Below the pieces are notes generated by a model. That model did no database searches, was not told the DNA's origin, and saw only the letters and a list, made by a program, of their open reading frames with translations. A stretch of 64,000 nucleotides of DNA from contig NZ_JACJRQ010000007.1 in assembly GCF_014697355.1 (NCBI RefSeq), positions 186,001-250,000 of the forward strand. The letters are read 5' to 3'. Source of the stretch: Nostoc calcicola FACHB-3891. Its GTDB lineage: Bacteria; Cyanobacteriota; Cyanobacteriia; Cyanobacteriales; Nostocaceae. Position 1 is the stretch's first letter; each line of letters begins with the position of its first letter. Of the stretch, positions 43,867-54,463 are shown one piece after another. Position numbers and translations under genes: made by a program.

Positions 43867-46164
43867 TCATCTTGCTGGGGGTAGAGCTTTTTTTGGTGAA
43901 GGTTTGAGAATTGGGCGCAAACCGTTGACTCCGGCAACTACTGTTGAGCCGTTGTTGACTACTGTGGCTGCTAAGGGGTTAAGACCAAAGAAGACAGCAA
44001 CAAACATTGCAGCTATGTTAGGAAGGGCAACAATACTGGTGTTTTGATGAATTATTTGCTTGGCTTTACGAGCGATCGCAATTGCTTCTATTAAACCATG
44101 CAAGTCATTTTGCATTAACACCACGTCTGCTGTTTCCCGCGCAATTTCTGAACCGTTAGCGAAGGATACAGAAACATCAGCGTAGGCTAAAGCTGGCGAG
44201 TCGTTAATTCCATCACCCACAAATGCAACTGTTTTGCCTTGTTCGTGTAGTTGGCGGACAACTGCCGCTTTTTGTTCCGGAAAAGCTTCGGCGTGGGTAT
44301 GCTTTGGCGCGATTCCCAGTTGAGCAGCCACAGCATTAGCTGTTCGCTTGTTATCTCCAGTGAGCATGTGAACTTCTACGCCATCGACTGTCAATAACTG
44401 GGTAATTACTTCCTGACTTTCGGGACGTAAAATATCACTATAGATTATTCTACCCTGAAGTTGATTGTTACTTGCGACGTAAATCACTGAGTCTGCTGGC
44501 TTGTGCCCATTGATCTGTTCCATGTCTACGCCTTGCTGACGCAAAAAGCGATCGCTACCTACGTAAACAGTTTCGCCGTCAATGTCGGCTTGCACGCCTA
44601 AACCCAATTGATAGTCCCATTTACTCCGACTGGGGATCGCTACTTGCTGTGCTTCGGCATAGCGAATCACGGCTTCAGCTACTGGGTGCGTTAACCGTTG
44701 TTCCGCCGCCGCAGCTAGTTCCAACACCCGCAAATCTGATGTTGCAGGATTGAGACTCTCAACTCGAACAACTGAGACTTCGCCTTTTGTCAGAGTGCCG
44801 GTCTTATCAAACACAACTGTATCAACTGCTGCTAGTTGTTCTAATGCCCGACCACTACGAATGAGGATGCCGTGCTTGGCTGCATAAGTCAGTGCTGCCA
44901 AAACTGTTGTCGGAATTGATACTCTAATTCCTGTGCATAAGTCGAGGGTGAGGACGCTGGCTACTCGTGCTGGGTTGCGAGTTGCGGCAAATACCGCCCC
45001 ACCAAGTAACAAAGTTGGCACAACGGCTTTCTCGGCAATTTTGATGGCATGGTTTTCCATGCGGGTATCGTGGACGGGTGCTTCTTGCATTAACTTGATG
45101 CTTTGTCCGGCACGGGTGTCGTTACCTGTCCATTCTGCCAAGATATAAATTCGTCCTTCGCGCATCAAGGTTGAGGCAAAAACTGGCTGTCCTTTTCTTT
45201 TCAAGACGGGCATGGATTCGCCGGTGAGTTTTTGCTCGTCTAGCAGGGCTTTACCCCGGAGGATAGTGCCATCGACTGGAACCTGTTCGCCAGGATAGAC
45301 AATGACTGTATCGCCACGTTGTACATCCTGAATGGGGATTTGTTCTTTGATCCCATTGCGTTCAACCCAGACGAATTGTCCTAAGGAACTAAGTAAATCT
45401 AGAGTTTGCAATTTGGAAGAACGAGCAGTACGATCGCGGATATTTTCACCAATTTCAATTAAGCTCAACATCAGCGATGGCGTGAGAAATTGACCTTGGA
45501 CGGTAGTAATGGCGATCGCCAGAAAATCCAAAAAATCAATGTTCAGTTTGCGTTGCTTCGCGATCCCTTCTATTGCTCTTTGGAATACCGGTAACGTCGC
45601 TAGGGCAATGGTTCCCGCCACTATTAAAGGTGGGATCGGTAGTCCCAACGGGCCTCCTAACACAGCTAAACCGGTAGCCATCGCCGAAAGTTGCATTCCA
45701 GGCCAGGAGTTCTCTGCATCCTCTGTTGGTTGGGAAGCCAATGAATTGTTTGCTTTTGGTAAAATTATTCCGACTTCATTGGCCGCCACAATCAGATAAC
45801 TCAAACGCGATCGCATCTTCGCATCTGCAACTAAACTAGATTTATAATTCACCACTAACGCCGCCGCCGCCGGTTTGATTCGGACATTAGTAACGAGGGG
45901 ATCGGCTTCGAGTAAAGCTATAAGACGTTGAGCATAATCGGCATCGTAACGTAATCGAGGCACGCGCAACCGTATCCTTCCGCGAATTGCATGAACAACG
46001 CTGTAGGAAACTTGAGCAGTATGTGTGCGAGAATGTCCATTTCTCTCAGCTAGAGAACCTTTGCCATTCTTTTGGACTAAAGGAATTACCTGACTCTGTT
46101 TCTCTACAATCTCGTGAGATGTTTCAACTCGCAGGGATGGTGGTTGAACTGTGACTTGTGCCAT
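43867..46164 (-). CDS. P1B-type heavy-metal ATPase with atypical CTG membrane motif
   Basis: This 765-residue protein has all the P-type catalytic motifs: LTGESMPV (actuator), FDKTGTLTKGE (phosphorylated Asp), RLTHPVAEAV (His-Pro of P1B pumps), MLTGDNKRTAN and VGDGINDSPAL. The N-terminal domain (residues about 48-125, VVHAIRGRIRLRVPRL) is HMA-like but has no CxxC. The membrane metal site, usually Cys-Pro-Cys, reads DLCTGIRVSIP with Cys410-Thr-Gly. Transport of a transition metal across the cytoplasmic membrane is likely, but the ion cannot be assigned. Genes downstream (DUF5132, HMA-like) and upstream (46500-47898) form one cluster with it. Confidence 0.92.
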   Translation of the reverse strand: MAQVTVQPPSLRVETSHEIVEKQSQVIPLVQKNGKGSLAERNGHSRTHTAQVSYSVVHAIRGRIRLRVPRLRYDADYAQRLIALLEADPLVTNVRIKPAAAALVVNYKSSLVADAKMRSRLSYLIVAANEVGIILPKANNSLASQPTEDAENSWPGMQLSAMATGLAVLGGPLGLPIPPLIVAGTIALATLPVFQRAIEGIAKQRKLNIDFLDFLAIAITTVQGQFLTPSLMLSLIEIGENIRDRTARSSKLQTLDLLSSLGQFVWVERNGIKEQIPIQDVQRGDTVIVYPGEQVPVDGTILRGKALLDEQKLTGESMPVLKRKGQPVFASTLMREGRIYILAEWTGNDTRAGQSIKLMQEAPVHDTRMENHAIKIAEKAVVPTLLLGGAVFAATRNPARVASVLTLDLCTGIRVSIPTTVLAALTYAAKHGILIRSGRALEQLAAVDTVVFDKTGTLTKGEVSVVRVESLNPATSDLRVLELAAAAEQRLTHPVAEAVIRYAEAQQVAIPSRSKWDYQLGLGVQADIDGETVYVGSDRFLRQQGVDMEQINGHKPADSVIYVASNNQLQGRIIYSDILRPESQEVITQLLTVDGVEVHMLTGDNKRTANAVAAQLGIAPKHTHAEAFPEQKAAVVRQLHEQGKTVAFVGDGINDSPALAYADVSVSFANGSEIARETADVVLMQNDLHGLIEAIAIARKAKQIIHQNTSIVALPNIAAMFVAVFFGLNPLAATVVNNGSTVVAGVNGLRPILKPSPKKALPPAR

Positions 46165-46268
46165 TCGTTATATCTCATATAGGTTTACAAGTTGGTTGTT
46201 GAGGGGAGTGGGGAGTGGGGGATGAGGAGGATGAGGGGGATGAGGGAGCAAAGGGGCAGAGGAGAGAA

Positions 46269-46352
46269 TAACTCCTAACTCCTAACTCCTAACTCCTAAC
46301 TCCTAACTCCTAACTCCTAACTCCTAACTCCTAACTCCTAACTCCTAACTCC
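46269..46352. repeat. STRR array, twelve TAACTCC units
   Basis: Twelve uninterrupted identical heptamers make up 84 bases, the longest array in the window, preceded by GGGGAGTGGGG/GATGAGG units at 46204-46250. It lies in the gap between the small HMA-like ORF and the ATPase. Confidence 0.95.
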
Positions 46353-46499
46353 CCACCTTCACCAGTCATTTTTGTGTTGACGGAGTAATAAAGATTTGCT
46401 AATGTCTGAAATTCTGCTAAAGGCGATCGCACTTGCAATATCTGCCGTTATATCCCTGGCAGATTGAATTACGCTGGCTTATATTGCGATCTTGCCGGT

Positions 46500-46679
46500 T
46501 CAAAGACGTTTTATTTGCAGCAACTCCAACAGACGTTGCTGATATTGTAAATTTTCATTGATCCCAGGCAGACATAATCCGACTTGACTCTTAAGTGTAT
46601 GGGTAATGCTATGAACTACCCTTAGAGATTTTCTGTAAGTGCCAGTGCTTGAATCTAGTTGTAAGCTAGAACCCTCCAT
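46500..46679 (-). CDS. Short HMA-like-domain ORF, probably truncated
   Basis: This ORF of 59 codons has an excellent ribosome site (GGAGGACA, 46683-46690) before its ATG. Residues 21-55 (VVHSITHTLKSQVGLCLPGI ... YQQRLLELLQ) align with the first half of the HMA-like domain of the neighbouring ATPase (VVHAIRGRIRLRVPRL ... YAQRLIALLE). It stops at TGA before the second half. The frame beyond the stop still reads ASVIQSARDITADIASAIAF, suggesting decay of a once complete domain. It begins 31 bases behind the 46711-47898 gene. It may be expressed as a half-domain or be a pseudogene. Confidence 0.5.
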   Translation of the reverse strand: MEGSSLQLDSSTGTYRKSLRVVHSITHTLKSQVGLCLPGINENLQYQQRLLELLQIKRL

Positions 46680-46710
46680 TGTTGTCCTCCAGTGTTCCGT
46701 GTGGAACCGT

Positions 46711-47898
46711 CTATAACGGAAAGTTCGCCATCATGGCTAAGGAATAAGACAAAGTTGCAGGCTTCAAATCAGCCCATAAACTTGATAAGTCTAGAGTTGT
46801 GGTATCTGGTTCTGTCGTCTGACTCTCTTGTAGAGTTGTGTCTTCCAACACATTTATGTTGTCTGATTGTGCCGGATGACTCTCTTGTAGAGTTGTATCC
46901 TCCAATACAGTTGTAGTTTCTACTTCTTCTAGAGATATTTGTGGTTCTTTAACTGTGATGGGATCGCTTGGTGGATTAGTTTGCAAAGCCAACTCCATGA
47001 GATTTACCCAATGGGTGACGCTAATCTGACTAGACTTATAAGCGATCGCAATTGAGGCTGCACCACTATTCACACGCACACTGATCGTTTGGGGATCGTT
47101 TTTGATCAACCTTTCTAGCCGCCGTGTATATGCACGATCCTCGGCTAGTCGAGGCAGATGAAACCGAATACGTCCTGGAATTGCATGGACTACACTGTAT
47201 GTTAAATTCTTACCCTTCAAATCTTGCACCTCTTGGTTCTGGCCACAAGAATTTGCTTGATTTGTGGGATCATCCTTTAACTCTTGCAAGTTTTCCGATC
47301 CCGAAGCTTCTGGCTCAAAACAATCAATTACCCAACGAGTTGCATCTGCGGTAATCATATACAGTGGAATCGCTGCCAAACCGCTGATCCCCAGTCCACC
47401 TGTGACTGCTAACCCTGTCATCAAAGGAATCAACGAAATAGACTGTTCTTTCCAAAAATCAAGGGATTTCCATGCAGCAAAGGGATCTGTTTGACTGTTT
47501 GAAGTCGGCGAAACTTCAGCTTGGTATATATTAAATTGTTGCAGTAGTCCCAACACTTGCGCCAGTGACAGCTTTTTTTCATCAAAAGTGATAGTTATAC
47601 TGCCTGTTTGCTCATTAACAGCAACTTCCTTCACCCCATACTGCTGCCGTAAGCCTTGGGATATATTTTTGATTGTTGATTTGGAAATACCTTCAGTGGC
47701 ACGGATTCTTACCCGCCCAATAGTTGCATGAACAATTTCCAATCTCTCTGAAGATAGTTGCGCTTGTAACTGTGCAGCTACGCCGCTTGTACTCGTATTT
47801 AGTTTTACTTCATCACTTTGATGCTGATTGGAGGTTAAGTCACTAGACATACTCATCTGCGGACTTAACCTCTCGTGACTACTAATAGTATTGGTCAT
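46711..47898 (-). CDS. Protein with two HMA-like domains
   Basis: This 395-residue protein has a first HMA-like domain at about residues 50-125 (VHATIGRVRIRATEGISKS, NEQTGSITITFDEKKLS). A Gly-rich hydrophobic hairpin lies at about 155-185 (SLIPLMTGLAVTGGLGISG). A second domain lies at about 230-305 (VVHAIPGRIRFHLPRL, YTRRLERLIKNDP, GAASIAIAYKSS). Neither has the CxxC metal site. The acidic C-terminal region has a duplicated VLEDTTLQES and ends in SLAMMANFPL. It heads the minus-strand group that includes the P1B ATPase. The function is unknown; a role as regulatory partner of that pump is an inference. Confidence 0.78.
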   Translation of the reverse strand: MTNTISSHERLSPQMSMSSDLTSNQHQSDEVKLNTSTSGVAAQLQAQLSSERLEIVHATIGRVRIRATEGISKSTIKNISQGLRQQYGVKEVAVNEQTGSITITFDEKKLSLAQVLGLLQQFNIYQAEVSPTSNSQTDPFAAWKSLDFWKEQSISLIPLMTGLAVTGGLGISGLAAIPLYMITADATRWVIDCFEPEASGSENLQELKDDPTNQANSCGQNQEVQDLKGKNLTYSVVHAIPGRIRFHLPRLAEDRAYTRRLERLIKNDPQTISVRVNSGAASIAIAYKSSQISVTHWVNLMELALQTNPPSDPITVKEPQISLEEVETTTVLEDTTLQESHPAQSDNINVLEDTTLQESQTTEPDTTTLDLSSLWADLKPATLSYSLAMMANFPL

Positions 47899-47991
47899 TT
47901 ACCCGATAACTAAGCCGAACCAAAGGTTAACGTTAGGTTAAGTATAACTTAAACTTTCGATAAACCATACATTTTGAAGAATTATTTTGAC

Positions 47992-48519
47992 TTAAGTCTT
48001 ATTAACTACTCGTTCTTGGTATTCTTGCTCAGTGAACATATCGAGAGTGTTTTCTAGGCGGTCTACAAATACGATGCCGTCGAGGTGGTCATATTCGTGT
48101 TGAAAAATACGAGCGACGAAATCAGTTAATTCTTGCTTTTGGAGATTGCCTTGGCGATCGCTATATTCCACTTCAATAGTTTTATACCGAGGAACTAACC
48201 CCCTAATGCCTGGAACACTTAAGCAACCTTCCCAATCTTTGACAACTTCTGTTGAGTGACCAATGATTCTAGGATTAATCATAGCAGTAGGTTCCATTTC
48301 TGGAGCATTGGGATACCTGGGATTAGGTCGGGAAGCCACAATAAATAAACGATAAGATTGTGCAACTTGAGGCGCAGCAATTCCCACACCGTTAGCTTTG
48401 GCAACGGTAATCATTAACTCATCGATTAATTTTTGGATACCTGGATCTTGAATATTATCAACCCAAACAGCTTTTTGCCGCAGTGTGGGATTGCCTAATT
48501 GAATGATTGATTCAGACAT
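47992..48519 (-). CDS. def: Peptide deformylase
   Basis: This 175-residue enzyme has all three family motifs: GVGIAAPQV, EGCLSVPG (metal-binding Cys) and FQHEYDHLDG (metal-binding His pair and catalytic Glu). It removes the formyl group from nascent proteins. The frame runs upstream through a GGGCATT repeat to 48582, but ATG 48519 (MSESIIQLGNPTLRQKA) is the natural start, with AAAGGAG just upstream. It is a monocistronic gene between the HMA cluster and htrA. Confidence 0.96.
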   Translation of the reverse strand: MSESIIQLGNPTLRQKAVWVDNIQDPGIQKLIDELMITVAKANGVGIAAPQVAQSYRLFIVASRPNPRYPNAPEMEPTAMINPRIIGHSTEVVKDWEGCLSVPGIRGLVPRYKTIEVEYSDRQGNLQKQELTDFVARIFQHEYDHLDGIVFVDRLENTLDMFTEQEYQERVVNKT

Positions 48520-48538
48520 GAGAAAAACTCCTTTGGGA

Positions 48539-48592
48539 ATGGGGCATTGGGCATTGGGCATTGGGCATTGGGTATGGGGCATTGGGCATTGA
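48539..48592. repeat. STRR array of GGGCATT heptamers
   Basis: About seven GGGCATT/GGGTATG units lie directly upstream of def, the same unit as at 30118-30214. They prolong the def frame but are not coding. Confidence 0.85.
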
Positions 48593-48718
48593 GGAGATAA
48601 GCTTGAACATTAAGTCTTTAAGCTTGAACATTAAGTTTTTGAACTCGAAATTTTCAATTTTAAATCTCCCTCGTCATCTTCCATACCCAATGCCCCATGC
48701 CCCAATCCCCAATAATAT

Positions 48719-49951
48719 TTACCCTTCACGTCTTACAGGTAAAGGAGCAGGTCGGACTGCTACTTGGACAATTTGACCATTGCGCTCTACTTCTATTGGT
48801 AGGCTAGTACCGATTTTGCTATTTTCTACTAGCTTCTGTACTTGTTCAATTTTAGTCACAGGCTGGTTATTAATGCTTTTAATCACATCACCTGCTCTCA
48901 GTCCTGCTGCGGATGCGGGCGATCGCGGCACAATTTCCACGAGTAAAACGCCTTCTTCTGCTGTAAGATTTAGGCGATCGCCTGCAATATTTTTGATTCT
49001 TTCTTTGTTTTCTGGTGTCAGTGTCACCATTTGCACACCCAAATAAGGATGATCTACTTTGCCTTTAGCGATTAATTCTTGAGCAATTCTTTGGGCGGTG
49101 TTAATGGGAATGGCAAATCCCAAGCCTTGAGCGCCCCGGATAATGGCTGTATTCATGGCAATTACTTGACCACGAGTATTTAGTAGTGGCCCGCCGGAAT
49201 TACCAGGGTTAATGGCGGCATCGGTTTGGATGTAATCAACCCGCTTATCACTAGCACCAATATCGCTACCAGAACGGCCTGTAGCACTAATAATCCCAGA
49301 AGTGACGGTATTATTCAAGCCTAAGGGATTGCCGATGGCGATTACTGGCTCTCCTGGTTGCAAAATATCTGAGTTCCCTACAGACAGGGTTGGTAGGTTA
49401 TTGGCCTCAATTTTGATTACAGCGACATCTGTTACCGCGTCTTCACCTAAAACTTTACCGTCAAAAGTCCGACCATCTTTGAGTGTAACAGTTACTCGAT
49501 CGGCACCGTCTACTACGTGAGAATTGGTTAAAATCTGACCTGAGGAATTAATGATAAATCCAGAGCCGCTACCCCGCTCTACTCGTTGTCTCGGCTGTGG
49601 CGCTGCGTCTCCAAAAAACCGCCGGAATAATGGGTCGTTAAATTCGTCTGGTACACGAGAAGTGATTGTTCTGGAAGAATCAATCCTAACTACCGCAGAA
49701 CCAGCATTTTGCACGACTTTTACCACAAAATTAGGATCTCCAGACGATGAGATAATTGGTGGAGGAACAATTACCGGATTGGAATCCACTGGCTTTTGAG
49801 CTTGAGGATTGCTTTGTTGACTCTCAAAGGTTTTGGCTCTTAGAACAGAGCAGCTCCCCAGCAACACCACTATTGAGAGCATCCACAACCTGTGGGGCAA
49901 ACCTCTGGTATTCATATTTTTGAGCGTTAAGTCATGGTTTGTTGTCTTCAT
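48719..49951 (-). CDS. htrA: HtrA/Deg-type serine protease with PDZ domain
   Basis: This 410-residue protein has an N-terminal hydrophobic segment ([16 protein letters not shown]) with a possible lipobox (LGSC), so it is exported to the periplasm or anchored. The trypsin-like domain has the triad His in LTNSHVV, Asp in VTDVAVI and Ser in [10 protein letters not shown] single PDZ domain at about 300-400 ([25 protein letters not shown]) follows. It degrades damaged envelope proteins under light or heat stress. A second ATG (49915, MNTRGLPHR) is a possible start nearer the signal. It is divergent from dnaA, sharing a 297-base upstream region. Confidence 0.94.
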   Translation of the reverse strand: MKTTNHDLTLKNMNTRGLPHRLWMLSIVVLLGSCSVLRAKTFESQQSNPQAQKPVDSNPVIVPPPIISSSGDPNFVVKVVQNAGSAVVRIDSSRTITSRVPDEFNDPLFRRFFGDAAPQPRQRVERGSGSGFIINSSGQILTNSHVVDGADRVTVTLKDGRTFDGKVLGEDAVTDVAVIKIEANNLPTLSVGNSDILQPGEPVIAIGNPLGLNNTVTSGIISATGRSGSDIGASDKRVDYIQTDAAINPGNSGGPLLNTRGQVIAMNTAIIRGAQGLGFAIPINTAQRIAQELIAKGKVDHPYLGVQMVTLTPENKERIKNIAGDRLNLTAEEGVLLVEIVPRSPASAAGLRAGDVIKSINNQPVTKIEQVQKLVENSKIGTSLPIEVERNGQIVQVAVRPAPLPVRREG

Positions 49952-50074
49952 GTGTCGTTGCTTCTCCCTGTCAGTCAGTGGGTGTTAGGATCTTGCCTAC
50001 CGGGTATGTCCCAAAATGATTACAACTTAAAAGCTTGTTCTAGGTCTAGTACAGCAATTCAGTAATTCTGGAAG

Positions 50075-50160
50075 AACCTCTCCCCCTACCCCTCTCCTGC
50101 GAGGAGAGGGGAGTTTAGCTCCCTTCCCTTGCAGGGAAGAGGGGGCTGGGGGGTTAGGTT
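50075..50160. repeat. MITE-like foldback element upstream of dnaA
   Basis: Imperfect inverted ends (AACCTCTCCCCC ... GGGGGGTTAGGTT) enclose two small hairpins (CTCTCCTGCGAGGAGAG; CTTCCCTTGCAGGGAAG). Elements of this kind are dispersed in Nostocales and encode nothing. Confidence 0.65.
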
Positions 50161-50248
50161 TTTGATTACTGAATCGATGCTCTAGGGTGTCTGGATGCTA
50201 AATTGGTGCTTTCTCTTCTATTGTGACGATTAGCAGCAAAGGTGGTGG

Positions 50249-51634
50249 ATGATGGAAATTTCCATAGAAAGTCTGTGGAGTCAGGTACTAGAGCGCCTAC
50301 AGCTTGAGCTATCCCGGCCTACCTTTGAAACTTGGATTAAAACTGCTAGTGCGGAGCGATTAGAAAATAATTGCTTGGTGATACGTACTCCTAACCCATT
50401 TGCTCGTAATTGGTTACAGAAGTATTATGTCAACACCATTGCTCATGTAGTACAAGATATTTTGGGTCATCCTGTGGAAATTTACATTACCGTTGCTCAA
50501 GGTGATGAAGTTTCTCATGTTAATGAACGAGAGGTTTCTTGGGAATCACCAAATCCTAGCAATATTTCTGAACCTGTTTCTCATAATGTCCAAAAAACTA
50601 CGGAATTAAACTCTAAATATGTGTTTTCGCGTTTTGTAGTTGGTGCTAATAATCGCATGGCTCATGCTGCTTCTTTGGCTGTTGCAGAATCTCCTGGAAG
50701 AGAGTTTAATCCTTTATTTTTATGTGGTGGCGTGGGTTTAGGTAAAACTCATCTCATGCAAGCCATTGGTCATTATCGCTGGGAAATTTCCCCCGGCTGT
50801 AAGATATTTTATGTTTCTACTGAACAATTTACGAATGATTTAATTACAGCGATTCGTAAAGATAGTATGCAAAATTTTCGAGAGCATTATCGAGCCGCTG
50901 ATGTTTTATTAGTTGATGATATTCAGTTTCTAGAAGGTAAGGAATACACCCAAGAAGAATTTTTTCATACTTTTAATACTTTACATGAAGCAGGTAAACA
51001 AGTTGTGATTGCTTCTGACCGTCCCCCGAATCAGATTCCTAGTTTACAAGAACGTCTTTGTTCTCGGTTTTCTATGGGGTTAATTGCAGATGTGCAAACG
51101 CCGGATTTAGAAACGAGAATGGCGATTTTACAAAAAAAAGCCGAGTATGAAAATATTCGTCTGCCCCGTGATGTCGTTGAATATATTGCTTCTAACTATA
51201 CTTCTAATATTCGAGAATTAGAAGGAGCTTTAATTCGGGCGTTGGCTTATATTTCTATTTGGAGTTTACCGATGACGGTGGAAAATATTGCTCCAGTTTT
51301 AGAGCCACCGAATGAAAAAGTAGTAGCTACCCCAGAAGCAATTTTGACAGTTGTCGCTGAGAATTTTGATGTTTCAATTGATGACTTGAAAGGTAACTCA
51401 CGACGCCGGGAAATTAGCTGGGCGCGTCAAATTGCTATGTATCTCATGCGTCAACACACGCCTTTGAGTTTGCCGAGAATTGGGGAGGAGTTTGGTGGTA
51501 AAGACCATACAACGGTGATGTACAGTTGTGAGAAAATTACTCAACTCCACCAGAGCGATCGCACTTTAGCACAAACACTACGCCAACTGAGCGATCGCAT
51601 TAATATGAAAAGCCGTCCGCAAAAATCATCGTAA
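50249..51634 (+). CDS. dnaA: Chromosomal replication initiator DnaA
   Basis: This 461-residue protein has domain I at residues 1-85 ([23 protein letters not shown]), a linker, and AAA+ domain III with Walker [11 protein letters not shown] and Walker B LLVDDIQF. Domain IV carries the DNA-binding signature ([20 protein letters not shown]). It binds 9-mer boxes to open the origin; six matching boxes follow the gene within 290 bases. Two adjacent ATGs (50249, 50252) are possible starts, preceded by GGTGG. It is alone and not linked to dnaN. Confidence 0.97.
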   Translation: MMEISIESLWSQVLERLQLELSRPTFETWIKTASAERLENNCLVIRTPNPFARNWLQKYYVNTIAHVVQDILGHPVEIYITVAQGDEVSHVNEREVSWESPNPSNISEPVSHNVQKTTELNSKYVFSRFVVGANNRMAHAASLAVAESPGREFNPLFLCGGVGLGKTHLMQAIGHYRWEISPGCKIFYVSTEQFTNDLITAIRKDSMQNFREHYRAADVLLVDDIQFLEGKEYTQEEFFHTFNTLHEAGKQVVIASDRPPNQIPSLQERLCSRFSMGLIADVQTPDLETRMAILQKKAEYENIRLPRDVVEYIASNYTSNIRELEGALIRALAYISIWSLPMTVENIAPVLEPPNEKVVATPEAILTVVAENFDVSIDDLKGNSRRREISWARQIAMYLMRQHTPLSLPRIGEEFGGKDHTTVMYSCEKITQLHQSDRTLAQTLRQLSDRINMKSRPQKSS

Positions 51635-51697
51635 GTCAGGAGTCAGAATTCAGAATTCAGAATTCAGGAGTCAGGAGTCAGAATTATGAGTTTGAAG

Positions 51698-51934
51698 TTT
51701 TCCACAACCTGCACCCTAATCATTTCCCTTCAAAGCTAAACAATTCACCAAAGATATTAAGTAACGTATAAAAATTGATTAAATTTCACTTAGCTTGTGG
51801 AAAAAATCTTACTTTTTGGGGAAAAATCTGTGGAAAACTTCAGATTTTTTTGACAAAACTTAATTAAGTATAATTACCTTGTGGAAAAACTAGGGTCTTT
51901 TTCCACAAGTTTTCCACAGATATAGCATTCCACA
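51698..51934. other. oriC: Candidate replication origin (DnaA-box cluster)
   Basis: Six exact TTTTCCACA boxes are present: plus strand at 51698, 51899 and 51910; minus strand (TGTGGAAAA) at 51796, 51829 and 51880. A degenerate CATTCCACA lies at 51926. Between them the DNA is strongly AT-rich (TTTTTTTGACAAAACTTAAT, TAATTAAGTATAATTA). This directly follows dnaA, a usual origin position. STRR-like GAATTCA units (51641-51684) separate it from the gene. Confidence 0.8.
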
Positions 51935-52025
51935 ATTACATGAGGTGCAAGTTAGGGTAGCATAGCTAGCTGTGCTGCCTTAGAGGATGTTTGAAAAGTC
52001 TCTAATGATGTATCAAATTGTTTTA

Positions 52026-52102
52026 GATCCCCCTAAATCCCCCGATAAATTGGGGGACTTTGATTCTAATTCCCCCCTTTTTAAGGGGGGCTAGGGGGGA
52101 TC
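52026..52102. repeat. MITE-like foldback element
   Basis: GATCCCCCTAAATCCCCC at the left and GGGGGGCTAGGGGGGATC at the right form terminal inverted repeats around a 41-base centre. This is a common mobile-derived, non-coding repeat of Nostocales. It lies between the origin candidate and tRNA-Arg. Confidence 0.75.
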
Positions 52103-52215
52103 GATAATTATTTTTAAATGTCAAGTGTGTTGTCGCCAAAGGCCGCACCGTCAAAAATTGAAGGTGCGTTAGCCTTAATTACGAATTACGAATTACGAAT
52201 TACCAATTATTGTAA

Positions 52216-52588
52216 CGGGACTGGTGCGACTTGAACGCACGACCTAGCGCTTCAGATTTGTGTGAGTTTCCCCACTCTCTGGACTATACCTTCACCATAG
52301 GCTTTTCGCCTTTAGGTGGTGGCTACCTAGTCTCTACACCTTCTTGAATTTAATCAAGCTTGGCTCGGTATTCCCCTGGAGTGTCAACACTGTGGTAAAC
52401 ACACAACCACTCCTACTTTCTATCAATGCCTCTTGTGATACTTTTTACAATCACTCAAAACATGTTCAAAGAAGGAAATTTTCACTCTTTAGGGTTCACC
52501 GAATTCAACCACATTCACTCATAAGGTTTCCCTTATAGTGCCCGATTATTCAGGAGGCGCTCGCTCTATCCAACTGAGCTACAGCCCC
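52216..52588 (-). tRNA. trnR: tRNA-Arg (anticodon CCU), split by an intron
   Basis: The exons are 52552-52588 and 52216-52252. Joined, they give a 74-nt tRNA with acceptor arms GGGGCTG and CAGTCCC, D stem GCTC/GAGC, anticodon stem AGCGC/GCGCT around the loop CTCCTAA, T arm GTGCG-TTCAAGT-CGCAC, and discriminator G. CCA is not encoded. The interruption falls after the third anticodon base. Confidence 0.95.
52253..52551 (-). mobile_element. Group I intron in tRNA-Arg(CCU)
   Basis: The 299-base insert starts right after U36 of the anticodon and ends in the obligatory G. On the minus strand it shows the conserved core order: AATTCGGTGAACCC (P-like), AATACCGAGCCAAGC (Q), GGTGTAGAGACTAGGTAG (R, guanosine-binding P7) and GAAGGTATAGTCCAGAGAG (S). 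The 3' end ACAAATCTG precedes the exon AAGCGCT. No homing endonuclease is encoded. Subgroup IC3 is likely from size and site. Confidence 0.92.
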
Positions 52589-52618
52589 AAAAAAGCCATG
52601 TTGGTGATTATAGCATTT

Positions 52619-54353
<1,735 letters not shown>

Positions 54354-54463
54354 TGGAGCAAAATTCAGAATTCAGATTCAAATAGCGACATCATGCTTGG
54401 AGTTAGTTAGTACTTATGCTTGGGAATACTAAGTAGAGTGAGATTTGCTGCTGATTTCTGAGT

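Noticed and set aside
43372..46352. Dense identical repeats that could be mistaken for CRISPR arrays
   Set aside because: The units are 7 bases, directly adjacent and without spacers, and no cas genes are present; they are STRR arrays.
52344..52538. Open frame inside the tRNA-Arg intron, possible homing endonuclease
   Set aside because: It is on the opposite strand of the intron, only 64 codons, with no LAGLIDADG, HNH or GIY-YIG motif.
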